Counted from the first letter of the stretch, positions 15,825-24,486 are shown. The stretch is 64,000 bases of DNA from an uncultured Lachnospiraceae bacterium (GCA_910584725.1 CAJUBE010000023.1:8229-72228); one strand, 5' to 3'. A program made the numbers and translations. Notes: generated by a model from the letters alone, not told the origin.

Positions 15825-16415
15825 TTAAGCAGGTGCATTTATGCAAAAAACCTCTCTGCCAAAACGTTCCCGTATCACAAAAGTATTTCCGCGCCATTCC
15901 GCTTTTGCGTATAGCCGGCTGCCCAGCCTGTCTACATATTTCATGCTGCTGTCAAGTATTTCTTGACAGCAGATACTGCCTTTTCGGTCTGCAATTTTAA
16001 TATGCCACCCTTCCCCTGTCTCGGCGGAAAGAATCCGGTATACATGCGCCGTCAGTCCATTGGTTTTGGAACGCTTTGTGAGCTTATTGATGCGTTCTTC
16101 CCGCACAAAATGATTGTCGGCAATATGTGCAAATGCCGTTTCTATTTTCTTGCAGACATCTTCGGGACAGTGACTGCGCTGTGCAATATCCAGTAAAGCG
16201 TTCCTCAGAATTTCCCACATTACCATTGGCTCGGTATCTTTGTCGGCTTTTTCAAGCGCAGTTATTTCCTCCTGCGCCAGATAATAGATCGAGATGTGAA
16301 AATTTTGATCACAAATATAGGTTTCATTTCCCGGGACCGGGCGGACCTGATGGGCGTAAATCGTTATTTTTCCGCTGCCATCAATGGCAGTCCCCTTGAG
16401 TTCTTCTTCTATCAT
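15825..16415 (-). CDS. Hypothetical protein
   Basis: A 196-residue soluble protein that I do not recognise. It is mixed alpha/beta with conserved-looking stretches NETYICDQNFHISIYYL and HVYRILSAETGEGWHIKI. GC content is lower than in the genes around it and no clear ribosome site is visible before the ATG at 16415, which suggests acquired or partly decayed DNA. It is convergent with the gene before it and is next to a phage-type remnant at 16435-16668. It could be an immunity-like protein; nothing in the sequence proves that. Confidence 0.5.
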   Translation of the reverse strand: MIEEELKGTAIDGSGKITIYAHQVRPVPGNETYICDQNFHISIYYLAQEEITALEKADKDTEPMVMWEILRNALLDIAQRSHCPEDVCKKIETAFAHIADNHFVREERINKLTKRSKTNGLTAHVYRILSAETGEGWHIKIADRKGSICCQEILDSSMKYVDRLGSRLYAKAEWRGNTFVIRERFGREVFCINAPA

Positions 16416-16434
16416 GCGGCACAGATAAAATAAA

Positions 16435-16668
16435 CACGACAAAGATGCAAAATATGGATGGTATCGGTATGATGTGCGATTTGCACTTCCAGTCGTTGAT
16501 GATAAAAGTGGTGAGATTTGTCGCTATAATGTTTATTTTGCAAGAATGCTTGTGAGGCATAGTGCGGATGGTAAAAAATATCTTTATGATATCCTGGCAA
16601 TAAAAAAAGAAACGAGCAGCCCGCTTGAGTATATACTGTACGGTGAAAACCCATCTCTTTTGAAATGA
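16435..16668 (+). pseudogene. C-terminal remnant of a phage-type PBECR/MuF-associated nuclease domain
   Basis: The frame contains GWYRYDVRFALPVVDD, then YNVYFARMLVRHSADGKKY, then LYDILAIKKETSSPLE. This ending is typical of phage-barnase/EndoU/colicin/RelE-like domains found at the C-terminus of large MuF or portal-associated phage proteins. Only about 75 residues remain, with no credible start, so it is a fragment of a larger mobile-element gene. Recognition is from memory of the family pattern. Confidence 0.55.
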
Positions 16669-16852
16669 TTATACATATATGGTGCGGCGGATGTCAATAG
16701 AAAATTTAGGATGGATGAGAGGATTAAAAATTTTTTCAACTTTTTTTGAGGTTGTAATTTCTTATGCCAATATGTAAAATGGAAACATATGAAAAAGGGG
16801 AGTACAAGAAAGAAAAGGAGTGAATTGTTTGTTGAAGAAGACCACGGTATCA

Positions 16853-16950
16853 TAGCGATGGCTATGACATATGAAATTACATTGTGATAGCCATTGCGTT
16901 TCCTAAAGTAAGAGTACTCTCGGAAACTGAGAGTGCTCAGTAAATGATTA
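16853..16950 (+). other. Two hairpins upstream of the CD3324-type gene
   Basis: GCGATGGCTAT (from about 16854) pairs with ATAGCCATTGC (to about 16898) around a 21-base loop, and GAGTACTCTC (near 16913) pairs with GAGAGTGCTC (to about 16937). No T-run follows either. The 292 bases from 16669 to 16960 hold otherwise only AT-rich sequence with no supportable gene. The dyads may be regulatory sites or the ends of a lost element. Confidence 0.4.
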
Positions 16951-16960
16951 GGAGGCAGCT

Positions 16961-17251
16961 ATGAGCTATAAACGGGCGGATGATATTCTGCCGGAAAATA
17001 TTCTTGAGATCCTGCAGATGTATGTGAGCGGCGAGGTGATCTATGTGCCGAAGAAGAAAGAGTGCAGAAAAAGATGGGGCTCGTCCACAGGCGTGAATGA
17101 GACGCTTCGTATCAGGAACGAACAGATTCTGGAACAGCATCGGAGTGGAACATCGACAAAGGAATTAGCGCTGCAATATTATCTGACGGAAAAAAGCATA
17201 CAGAGGATTCTCAGGGAAATGCGAACCAAACCTCCTATGGAGCAATGTTGA
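16961..17251 (+). CDS. CD3324-family / Mor-like small DNA-binding protein
   Basis: A 96-residue protein with a C-terminal helix-turn-helix (about residues 56-88). The marks are the early ILPENILEILQMYVSGEVIYVP segment of the family, here split by position (residues 9-30), the RKRWGSSTG block, and ELALQYYLTEKSIQRIL as the recognition region. Such proteins are common in Firmicutes and of unknown target. AGGAGG precedes the ATG. The next gene follows after 21 bases and is probably co-transcribed. Confidence 0.8.
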   Translation: MSYKRADDILPENILEILQMYVSGEVIYVPKKKECRKRWGSSTGVNETLRIRNEQILEQHRSGTSTKELALQYYLTEKSIQRILREMRTKPPMEQC

Positions 17252-17272
17252 TCTGATTAGGAGGGAACAAAA

Positions 17273-17698
17273 TTGAATAGGGAAAATAAGAGAAAAACAT
17301 TTGAAAAAGGATATTACAAAAATCATGCCTGCGATGAAAACTTTGTATGTAAGGTTTGCGGGCGGCAGGTAATCCCGGACGGCGCGGGCAGTAAGCACAG
17401 AAACCACTGCCCGAACTGTCTGACAAGCCTGCATGTGGATATCGAGCCGGGAGACCGCGCTTCGGACTGCGGCGGCTATATGGAGCCTGTGGCAGTATGG
17501 GTCAGAAAAAACGGCGAGTGGGCGATCATACACCGCTGCCGCCAGTGCGGGCAGATGAGTTCCAACCGCATCGCGGCGGACGACAATCCCATGAAATTGA
17601 TGTCCATTGCGATGAAACCGCTTACTTCCTCTCCGTTTCCGATTGAGCGGATCGAGGAGATGACGAGACTGATGGGCGGTGCGGGCAGTATATCCTGA
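17273..17698 (+). CDS. RNHCP-domain zinc protein
   Basis: A 141-residue protein containing the signature RNHCPNCL that names the RNHCP family, preceded by CKVCGRQV and followed by HRCRQCGQMSSNRIAADDNP. The cysteine pairs suggest one or two zinc sites. Function is unknown. The start is a TTG at 17273, chosen because AGGAGGG lies nine bases before it and no ATG or GTG is available nearby. It shares a transcript with the gene before it and ends at a clear terminator. Confidence 0.85.
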   Translation: MNRENKRKTFEKGYYKNHACDENFVCKVCGRQVIPDGAGSKHRNHCPNCLTSLHVDIEPGDRASDCGGYMEPVAVWVRKNGEWAIIHRCRQCGQMSSNRIAADDNPMKLMSIAMKPLTSSPFPIERIEEMTRLMGGAGSIS

Positions 17699-17703
17699 GA
17701 TAT

Positions 17704-17737
17704 GGGGCGTGTGGCAGTTCATACGCCCTTTTTCTTT
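17704..17737 (+). terminator. Intrinsic terminator after the RNHCP gene
   Basis: GGGCGTGTG (17705-17713) pairs with CATACGCCC (17720-17728, one G-T pair), followed by a run of Ts interrupted by one C. The following 200 bases to 17938 hold no supportable gene. Confidence 0.75.
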
Positions 17738-17938
17738 TTCCGGGAATTGTCGGAATGGAAAGAAAGCGGTATCATTATTGGAAAGATAAAAGTAACAATA
17801 GGACGGATTCAGTAGTTATGAGGTCGAAGACCGAATGGTTACGGACAAAAGGGAGGAATTGAGGGACAGGATAATCATGCACAGGGATTTTTGTGATATG
17901 ATAATTTTGCGGTTGAGAGATTAGGAGGGACAAGCTGT

Positions 17939-18487
17939 ATGAGAATAGAAACGAACAGGCTTATTTTACGCGACTATACGATGGATGATTATGAGGCGTT
18001 ATATGAAATCATGTCGGACCCGGAGACAATGCAGCACTATTCGAAACCTTTTGATGAAGAAAAGGTAAGAAGTTGGATTCAGTGGAATCTGGATAACTAT
18101 CAGAAATATGGATTCGGTCTGTGGGCGGTTACTTTAAAGGAAACGGATGAATTTATCGGAGACTGCGGGATTACCTTGCAGAATATTGACGGGGAAATGC
18201 TCCCGGAGATCGGGTATCATATTCACAAAGCGCATTGGAGAAAAGGGTATGGGAGCGAAGCGGCGAAAGCAGTCAGAAACTGGGTATTTCAGCATACAAA
18301 ATATGATGTGGTATATTCTTATATGAAATATACAAACGAGGCTTCCTACCGGACGGCTGTGGCAAATGGCATGAGAAAGGTGAAGGAGTATCCCGATGAA
18401 AAGAATGGTATTTCGTATGCCTACGCGATTACGCGTTCGGAGTGGGAAGAAATAGAAGGGAGGCGGGAGCGCCATGCCGATTATTAA
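17939..18487 (+). CDS. GNAT-family N-acetyltransferase (RimJ/RimL type)
   Basis: A 182-residue acetyltransferase of the Acetyltransf_3 group: TNRLILRDYTMDDY at the N-terminus, then FIGDCGIT, and the acetyl-CoA pyrophosphate-binding segment WRKGYGSEAAKAV. The substrate may be a protein N-terminus or a small amine; this cannot be told from sequence. AGGAGGG precedes the ATG. It overlaps the methyltransferase gene by 14 bases, so both are probably made together. Confidence 0.88.
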   Translation: MRIETNRLILRDYTMDDYEALYEIMSDPETMQHYSKPFDEEKVRSWIQWNLDNYQKYGFGLWAVTLKETDEFIGDCGITLQNIDGEMLPEIGYHIHKAHWRKGYGSEAAKAVRNWVFQHTKYDVVYSYMKYTNEASYRTAVANGMRKVKEYPDEKNGISYAYAITRSEWEEIEGRRERHADY

Positions 18488-19256
18488 GGGGTTGGAGTGG
18501 ACCTTTGACACGGTGGCTGCGCAGTATGAAAAACTGAGACCGGAATATGTGCCGGAGTTATATGAGGATATTTTTCGTTACAGACAGATTGACCAAACAA
18601 GTCATGCCTTGGAAGTGGGAATCGGCGGTGGGCAGGCGACGCTTCCAATTTTAAAGACGGGATGTAAAGTGACCGCAGTGGAATATGGTGAGAATTTTTC
18701 ACAGCTGTGCCGCCAGAAGTTTCGGAAATTTCCCGGTTTTTCGGTGGTGACGTCCAAATTCGAGGATTTTGCCGCTGAGAGCGGTTCCTACGACCTGATT
18801 TATTCGGCGTCCGCGTTCCATTGGGTGCCGGAGGAAATCGGATATCCGAAAGTGTTTGATTTGCTGAAAAGCGGCGGCGTCTTTGCGCGCTTTGCAAACC
18901 ATCCGTACAAGGACAAGGGCAGAGAGGAAATGAGTCAGGCGATTCAAAAGGTATACGATGTATATATGCCAAATTCCATGGAAGGCAGTGAGTACGGCGA
19001 AAAGGAGGCGGAGGAAATGGCGGAGACTGCGCGGAAGTACGGGTTTACGGATATCTGTTACAGACTTTATCACAGGACGCGCAATTTTACGGCGGAAGAA
19101 TACACCGCTCTTCTGGGAACCTATTCCGATCATATGGTGATAGAGGAGGAGAAGAGGAAAGCATTCTTTTCGGAAATCGAGCAGACGATTGATCAGTTTG
19201 GGGGACAGATTACCCTGTATGACACGATTGATCTGGAGCTGGCGCGGAAGCCGTAA
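18474..19256 (+). CDS. Class I SAM-dependent methyltransferase
   Basis: A 260-residue methyltransferase. Motif I is VGIGGGQAT near residues 48-56, followed by the acidic VTAVEYGENF strand. Motif IV appears as YDLIYSASAFHWV near 107-119. The C-terminal half is helical. The substrate is unknown. GGAGG lies seven bases before the ATG, inside the end of the acetyltransferase gene. Confidence 0.87.
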   Translation: MPIIKGLEWTFDTVAAQYEKLRPEYVPELYEDIFRYRQIDQTSHALEVGIGGGQATLPILKTGCKVTAVEYGENFSQLCRQKFRKFPGFSVVTSKFEDFAAESGSYDLIYSASAFHWVPEEIGYPKVFDLLKSGGVFARFANHPYKDKGREEMSQAIQKVYDVYMPNSMEGSEYGEKEAEEMAETARKYGFTDICYRLYHRTRNFTAEEYTALLGTYSDHMVIEEEKRKAFFSEIEQTIDQFGGQITLYDTIDLELARKP

Positions 19257-19283
19257 AAGAGGCAAGGGGTAAAAGCGGAAAAA

Positions 19284-19430
19284 ATGATTTACATCGTAGA
19301 CAACATTTTAAATTATTTGATCTATTTAGTTATCCTATATTTTGGATTCAGATTAAGACCGAGAAGGCAGAAAATTTTTCTCGGTCTGTCTGTGTCGGTT
19401 ATGCTGTGCGCAGGCGGTTTCAACGCCTAG
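19284..19430 (+). pseudogene. Short membrane-segment ORF, probable N-terminal relic of a sensor kinase
   Basis: A 48-residue frame with one hydrophobic helix (NILNYLIYLVILYFGF) followed by a basic patch and a second hydrophobic start. It resembles the first helices of GHKL/AgrC-type sensor kinases and then stops. No strong ribosome site is present. It may be a truncated relic; a genuine small membrane protein is the alternative. Confidence 0.35.
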
Positions 19431-19449
19431 TGTGAAGGGGAGAGTGCCT

Positions 19450-19473
19450 GTACTTTTCGCATTTCTCACGCAA
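19450..19473 (-). repeat. Inverted fragment of the hairpin element
   Basis: On the minus strand this region reads the same 21 bases as 37807-37827, the left arm of element copy F (CGTGAGAAATGCG then AAAAGTAC). Only the left arm is present, in the opposite orientation to every other copy. Confidence 0.6.
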
Positions 19474-19508
19474 GACACCATATTTATGAGGCAGGGAGGA
19501 ATATTTCT

Positions 19509-20315
19509 ATGAAAAAAATGAAAATAGCGCTGGCGGCGGGCGCATTTGCGCTTGTGCTTTCGGCTTGCGGGCAGGCAGAGAGCGCGGAAGGAACGAAGAA
19601 GGAAGCAGAGGGGCTTACCATTGAACGGATTGATGACACGGATAAGGCGGAGGAAACGCAGTCTGCTGATTTAGCCGATACAGATGCAGCAGAAAGCGCT
19701 GAGGAGGAGCAGCCGGCATCCGCGGAAGGCGATGCGCCGGAAAAGAGGGACGATATCAATCCGGCAGAACCCCAGAAAGAGGAAGGTCAGACAGCATCTG
19801 AGGAACAGGAGACGATACAAAACCGGCAGGGTCAGACAGAGGAATTGACAAATGCCGGAAATTCACTGTATGAAGCTTTCCTGAAAAATGAAATCAGCGT
19901 GGCAAACCCATATGTGGAAGGCATGAACCTGACTGTTATGGATGATAAAAACTATGAATCCGAATTTGAGGACGCACAGAAAAAGTACGCCTACGTGGAT
20001 GTAAATGCGGACGACAGTCCGGAGCTTATTTTCAAAATAGGCTCCGATACAAGTGAATTGATGTATATTTTGGGAGTATGCGATAACGAACTTGTCTGTT
20101 TTGATGTATTTGAGTCGCATACGAGAAATATCTCGTTCGGCGTGTACGATTATGGTCTGGTCTGGGAGATTCAAAATTATGACGGCTTTGAAGAGACATT
20201 TTATTCCTATACGGCGGACGGACAGCAGATGAGAGCCAGACGTTTTACGGAAGAAGACGATGCTGATCTTGCGGCGCACGAGGGAGAGGAACCGGAATGG
20301 ATTGACTGGCAATAA
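19509..20315 (+). CDS. Lipoprotein of unknown function
   Basis: A 268-residue secreted lipoprotein: basic start, hydrophobic core and lipobox LSAC with Cys20 as the lipid site. Residues 25-115 are a low-complexity acidic linker rich in Glu and Ala. Residues 118-268 form a compact domain with YAYVDVNADDSPELIFKIG, a calcium-like or VCBS-like acidic loop seen in many clostridial lipoproteins, ending near EWIDWQ. It is probably anchored on the outer face of the membrane. GGGAGGA precedes the ATG. Confidence 0.8.
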   Translation: MKKMKIALAAGAFALVLSACGQAESAEGTKKEAEGLTIERIDDTDKAEETQSADLADTDAAESAEEEQPASAEGDAPEKRDDINPAEPQKEEGQTASEEQETIQNRQGQTEELTNAGNSLYEAFLKNEISVANPYVEGMNLTVMDDKNYESEFEDAQKKYAYVDVNADDSPELIFKIGSDTSELMYILGVCDNELVCFDVFESHTRNISFGVYDYGLVWEIQNYDGFEETFYSYTADGQQMRARRFTEEDDADLAAHEGEEPEWIDWQ

Positions 20316-20387
20316 GATGGGGATGCCGATTAACTGGAGAACGGTAACGAAATATCGTAGCTGAAATTCTGCTAAACTTTCTTGGTC

Positions 20388-20442
20388 TTGACATATGTAG
20401 ACGATCGATATATAATGACGATAGATATATAGATGATCTACA
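20388..20442 (+). promoter_or_regulatory. Promoter and probable operator of the padR operon
   Basis: TTGACA at 20388-20393, a 17-base spacer and TATAAT at 20411-20416 form a near-consensus sigma-A promoter. It is overlaid by a dyad with outer arms GTAGA (20397-20401) and TCTAC (ending near 20441) and repeated GATATAT steps between. PadR repressors bind such dyads over their own promoters, so autoregulation is likely. Confidence 0.75.
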
Positions 20443-20458
20443 TAAAGGAGATGGTAAG

Positions 20459-20791
20459 ATGTCAATAGACAAGGCGCTCATTTCGGGAAGCACAGCCATG
20501 TTAATTCTGCGTCTTTTGGAAGACCGTGACATGTACGGCTATGAAATGATCGAGACACTACAGGAGAAGTCCGAAAATGTTTTTGTGCTAAAGGCTGGGA
20601 CGCTATATCCGCTGCTCCATTCACTGGAGGGAAAGAACTATCTGACTTCCTACGAAAATGAGGTAAACGGAAAACAGCGCAAATATTACAGCATCACGAA
20701 AGCGGGGAGAAAATATTTAAAATCAAGAACGGAGGAATGGAAGGAATATCAGACCGCGGTGCTTCACGTTCTCGGGGAGGTGGTCGGATGA
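20459..20791 (+). CDS. PadR-family transcriptional regulator
   Basis: A 110-residue winged-helix repressor. The N-terminal block reads LRLLEDRDMYGYEMI, and GTLYPLLHSLEGKNYL followed by KYYSITKAGRKYL is the PadR winged-helix signature. It ends in a short dimerisation helix. It starts 43 bases after the -10 box and overlaps the membrane protein gene by four bases (ATGA), so both are in one operon that it probably controls. Confidence 0.93.
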   Translation: MSIDKALISGSTAMLILRLLEDRDMYGYEMIETLQEKSENVFVLKAGTLYPLLHSLEGKNYLTSYENEVNGKQRKYYSITKAGRKYLKSRTEEWKEYQTAVLHVLGEVVG

Positions 20792-22122
20792 CGGAAGAAT
20801 CTTATATCAGGGATGTTGTGGAACAGATTCGGTGCGTCAGGGCGAGGGATGGCATCGCAAAGGAGCTTTCCGACCATATCGAGGACCAGTCAGCGGCATA
20901 TGAGGAGAAAGGCGTGACCCATGGGGAGGCGGTCAGGAGGGCGGTACAGGAGATGGGCGATCCGGTGGAAGTCGGCGTGGAGCTGGACAGGATTCATCGC
21001 CCGCAGACGGATTATAAGCTGATCGGCATGGCTTTCCTGTTTCACATAGCAGGTTTTTTTATCATTGGTCAGGTGGGATATCTGTCACAGCATCCGGAGT
21101 ATATCGGGAGGCAGTGTGTCACCCTGTTACTGTCGTTTTGCGTGATGGCGGGCATGTATTTTCTGGATTACAGTTTTATCGCGCGGTACGCTTACGGTAC
21201 TTTTCTGTTTGTCACAATTGACATATTGGGCAGCCTGATACTGTCTGCGGGGGAAGGACGGATTCCGGGCATTATGCTGAGTTACCTGTATGTGCCTGTT
21301 TTTGCGGGCATCCTGTACCGGCAGCGAAACGGGGGATATCGCGCGCTCATGTGGGCAATGGGGATGCAGATTGTTACCGCATGCTTTACCTTTTGCTTTT
21401 CCGGTATGCTGCACACGGCAAATATCTATATGGTGTGCACGTTCCTGATTTTTATTGCGGCGGCGAAAGGATGGTTTTCCGTGGATAAAAAGAGGGCGGC
21501 GGCAATGATTGCCGGCGTGCTGGTGTTATTGCCGGCGGCTCTCCTGTTTATGATGCTTGTTACAGGCATTTTTTCCATATACGGATTTCAGGCGCAGCGC
21601 CTGCTGGCATGGCTGAATCCGGAGCAGGATGCGCAGGGAGCCGGATATATTTATCTGCTGCTCAGGCAGGAGTGGAGGGAAGTAAGGATGATCGGCGCGG
21701 CGGACAAAAGTTTGCTGTTAAGCGATCATTCGGTTGGACCAACGGATCCTCTTATTCTGCTTCAACTGATATGCAATTATGGCGTTTTGGCGGGAATTGC
21801 CCTGATAGCGGCGTTTGCGGCATTGTCCATACGGGCTTTCCGGATCGTAAAGCGCCAGAAAAACCAGATCGGGTTTATGCTGTCAGCTGCCTGTTTTATG
21901 GTTATTTTGCTGAACTGTCTGGAAGGGGTACTGAGCAATACAGGATATTATCTGGTGAGCAACATGCAGTTCCCCTTTGTATCCTGCAACGTATATACGG
22001 GGATTACTTATGCGGTACTGATCGGGCTGCTGCTCAGTATTTACCGCAATGAGAGGATTATCACGGATAAGACGGTAAAACGTCCGGCATGGAAACTGAT
22101 GGTAAAGCTTGAGAAAAGGTAG
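20788..22122 (+). CDS. Permease-prefix domain / FtsW-RodA-like membrane protein
   Basis: A 444-residue protein. Residues 1-75 form a soluble helical prefix (ELSDHIEDQSAAYEEKG and AVQEMGDPVEVG), the permease-prefix domain found next to PadR genes. About nine transmembrane helices follow. The C-terminal NMQFPFVSCNVYTG segment resembles the conserved extracytoplasmic loop of FtsW/RodA/SpoVE proteins, but the family glycines and serines are changed, so glycosyltransferase activity is doubtful. It is coupled to padR by an ATGA overlap. Confidence 0.78.
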   Translation: MTEESYIRDVVEQIRCVRARDGIAKELSDHIEDQSAAYEEKGVTHGEAVRRAVQEMGDPVEVGVELDRIHRPQTDYKLIGMAFLFHIAGFFIIGQVGYLSQHPEYIGRQCVTLLLSFCVMAGMYFLDYSFIARYAYGTFLFVTIDILGSLILSAGEGRIPGIMLSYLYVPVFAGILYRQRNGGYRALMWAMGMQIVTACFTFCFSGMLHTANIYMVCTFLIFIAAAKGWFSVDKKRAAAMIAGVLVLLPAALLFMMLVTGIFSIYGFQAQRLLAWLNPEQDAQGAGYIYLLLRQEWREVRMIGAADKSLLLSDHSVGPTDPLILLQLICNYGVLAGIALIAAFAALSIRAFRIVKRQKNQIGFMLSAACFMVILLNCLEGVLSNTGYYLVSNMQFPFVSCNVYTGITYAVLIGLLLSIYRNERIITDKTVKRPAWKLMVKLEKR

Positions 22123-22147
22123 AGGGAAATCCTCTGCCTTTTCTTAT
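22112..22147 (+). terminator. Bidirectional-looking terminator after the permease gene
   Basis: AGAAAAGG-T-AGAGG (from 22112) pairs with CCTCTGCCTTTTCT (to about 22144), with the loop GAAAT and one mismatch. T-rich sequence follows on the plus strand. It separates the padR operon from the sigma-factor operon. Confidence 0.75.
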
Positions 22148-22244
22148 TGTTTGAGGATTTTTTGATCCTTTTAACAATTTGTACCGTTATAATATACAGA
22201 TGCGGAATCATGGCGGTTAGTGTTGAGAAAGGGGGCGGGGCAAT

Positions 22245-22757
22245 GTGGGCGACGATGAACTGGTTGAGAGAATCAAAGGCGGTGACGGCGCGGCGGCGGA
22301 AGAGCTGATCGACCGCTATTACGGCGCTATCCTGCGGTACTGCGGCTGGCACTGCGCCGCCCCGGAAAAGGCGGAGGATCTGACGCAGGAAACTTTTCTA
22401 AAGCTGTTTCGGAGCCTGCCGAAATACAAAAGCAAAAATAAGTTCAAGGCTTATCTGTACACAATCGCCAACCGCCTGTGCATCGACGAGAGCAGGAAAA
22501 TGCCCGTCTACTCTCTGGAAGACGCGGAAGATATGGCTGACAGGAAAAATACGATTGCGCAGGCGGAGCACAGGGAGGATATCAGGCGTCTTTTAGGCGT
22601 TTTGTCCGTGGAACAGAGGGAGGCGGTCATTCTCCGTTTCGGGCAGGAGCTTGGTTTTTCGGAGATCGCAAAGGTGATGGGATGCAGTATGCGGACGGCG
22701 CAGAGCCGGGTCAGGAACGGGCTGCGGCTGATGAGGAAGGAGTTTGGGGATGAGTGA
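22245..22757 (+). CDS. ECF-type RNA polymerase sigma factor
   Basis: A 170-residue sigma-70 family factor with only regions 2 and 4. Region 2 includes DLTQETFLKLFRSLPKYK and YLYTIANRLCIDESRK; region 4 includes LSVEQREAVILRFGQ and the helix-turn-helix FSEIAKVMGCSMRTAQSRV. The start is a GTG at 22245 after GGGGGCGGGG; the ATG two bases earlier is in another frame. It heads an operon with a membrane protein and an ABC transporter, which it may control. No anti-sigma domain is obvious in the window. Confidence 0.92.
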   Translation: MGDDELVERIKGGDGAAAEELIDRYYGAILRYCGWHCAAPEKAEDLTQETFLKLFRSLPKYKSKNKFKAYLYTIANRLCIDESRKMPVYSLEDAEDMADRKNTIAQAEHREDIRRLLGVLSVEQREAVILRFGQELGFSEIAKVMGCSMRTAQSRVRNGLRLMRKEFGDE

Positions 22758-23517
22758 CAGGGAATTAAAAAGATATCTGCGGGAGTCTTTGGGACAGGGA
22801 GCGGAAATAAAACCCGGAAAAAAGGCGGAAACCGTCATGCGCTGCGCGGAAGCAATGCGCCGGTATGGGGAGTGCAGGGAAGAGGAGAGGACGGGCTTCT
22901 GGCAGTTTTTGTCGGATGTTTTCCGGTTTGAGGGGCTGTCCATCTTTGGGCTGCAGGCGGGGGTATTGTTTCTGATCTGTATCTGGCTTGGCACCACAGA
23001 TAATGTGTCATATTACATTCCCGCTTTTACGCCGCTGTTTGCACTGGCAGTCATACCGCCGCTGTTTCGCAGCCAGTATTACAAAATGGGCGAAATGGAG
23101 GCGGTGACAAGGGCTTCCGGCGCTGAGACCATACTGGCAAAACTGATTCTTGCGGGTGCGGCGAATCTGGTGGGGATTACAGTGGTTTTAGGGCTGGTTA
23201 TGTACAGGCGGCAGTCCGGGGAGGGCATCGGGCGGATCATTTTGTACGGTCTGGTGCCGTATCTGGTCTGTATGACGACTATATTGCGGCTGATCAGACT
23301 GCGGAGGAGGGAAAGTCTTCCTGTCTGCGCGGTGGTGACGATAGTCTATTGTGTTGTCTGGGGGATATCGGCAAACAGGATGCCGCAGGTCTATGAAACG
23401 TCCGTAACAGGTTTGTGGATTTTGCTGTTTCTTGTTTTTGGCGGATTTTTTGGCAGGGAGATCGGCGTGATAGCCGAGAGAAAGAGGGAGGGAAAATTAT
23501 ATGGAATTATCGGTTGA
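22750..23517 (+). CDS. Six-helix membrane protein in the sigma/ABC operon
   Basis: A 255-residue protein: residues 1-55 are cytoplasmic and charged, followed by about six transmembrane helices from residue 60 on. No family was recognised with certainty. Its place between the sigma factor (8-base overlap) and the ABC ATPase (17-base overlap) is the usual place of an anti-sigma or an accessory permease. No zinc-binding HxxxCxxC motif is visible, so a classical anti-sigma factor is not supported. The ATG at 22750 follows GGAAGGAG. Confidence 0.7.
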   Translation: MSDRELKRYLRESLGQGAEIKPGKKAETVMRCAEAMRRYGECREEERTGFWQFLSDVFRFEGLSIFGLQAGVLFLICIWLGTTDNVSYYIPAFTPLFALAVIPPLFRSQYYKMGEMEAVTRASGAETILAKLILAGAANLVGITVVLGLVMYRRQSGEGIGRIILYGLVPYLVCMTTILRLIRLRRRESLPVCAVVTIVYCVVWGISANRMPQVYETSVTGLWILLFLVFGGFFGREIGVIAERKREGKLYGIIG

Positions 23518-24361
23518 CCGTCTGACAAAACATTACGGGAGCAAAATTGCGGTGGATTGTGTCAGTGCGGTTTTGAAGCCGGGCGTATACGGTCTGCTGG
23601 GGGAAAACGGCGCGGGAAAGACGACGCTTATGCGGATGCTGTGCGCCATTTTGGAATCCACCTCCGGGGAGGTGTTTCTGGACGGCAGGGAGATCGTCTC
23701 CATGGGCGCCGAATACAGGGACATCCTTGGCTATCTGCCGCAGGATTTCGGCTATTATCCGAACTATACGGCGAGGGAGTTCCTGCTGTATATGGCGGCG
23801 CTCAAAGGGATTCCACGGGATATGGCAAAGAAGCGGGCAGGGGAGCTGTTGGAGGTTGTCGGTTTAAACGATGTGGGGACAAAGAAAATGAAGACCTTTT
23901 CGGGCGGCATGAAGCAGCGGGTGGGAATTGCGCAGGCGCTCTTGAATCACCCGAAGCTGCTGATTCTGGACGAGCCGACGGCGGGGCTGGACCCGAAAGA
24001 GAGAGTGCGTTTCCGCAATCTGATTTCCGATTATGCCGATGGCAGGATTGTCATATTGTCCACCCATATCGTGTCGGATATCGAAGCCATCGCGGACGAG
24101 GTGCTGCTGATGAAAAAGGGAAAGCTGGTGTCGCAGGGCACGGTTTCCGAATTGACAAAAGAGGCGGCGGGAAAGGTATGGGAGCTGACCGTTTCCCCGG
24201 CGGAGGCGAAAAGCTGGCAGGAGAGGGCATCGGTCGCCAATCTGCGGCATGAGGGGGATCAGGTGGTGCTGCGCATTCTGGCGGATGAGAAGCCCGCGGA
24301 GGGGGCGGTGCCCTGTGAGGCGACGCTGGAGGACTTGTATCTGTATTCTATGCAGGCTTAA
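23501..24361 (+). CDS. ABC transporter ATP-binding protein
   Basis: A 286-residue ATPase of the drug/bacitracin-exporter type. Walker A is GENGAGKTT near residue 35, the Q-loop is LPQDFGYYPN, the signature FSGGMKQRV is near 133, Walker B is LLILDEPTAGLD near 153, and the switch histidine is in LSTHIVSD. The C-terminal 70 residues are the accessory domain usual in exporters. The partner permease is probably the gene at 24487-25734. Confidence 0.94.
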   Translation: MELSVDRLTKHYGSKIAVDCVSAVLKPGVYGLLGENGAGKTTLMRMLCAILESTSGEVFLDGREIVSMGAEYRDILGYLPQDFGYYPNYTAREFLLYMAALKGIPRDMAKKRAGELLEVVGLNDVGTKKMKTFSGGMKQRVGIAQALLNHPKLLILDEPTAGLDPKERVRFRNLISDYADGRIVILSTHIVSDIEAIADEVLLMKKGKLVSQGTVSELTKEAAGKVWELTVSPAEAKSWQERASVANLRHEGDQVVLRILADEKPAEGAVPCEATLEDLYLYSMQA

Positions 24362-24486
24362 ACGGAGGCAAGGTCACTGTGAAACGCCGATTCGGTGATT
24401 TCGGACGATTCCATGTGGGAAGTAATAGCAATTCGAAGATTGCGTTTTGCAATGACCCGGACAGAGAGAAATAGGAGAAAGCGGAA

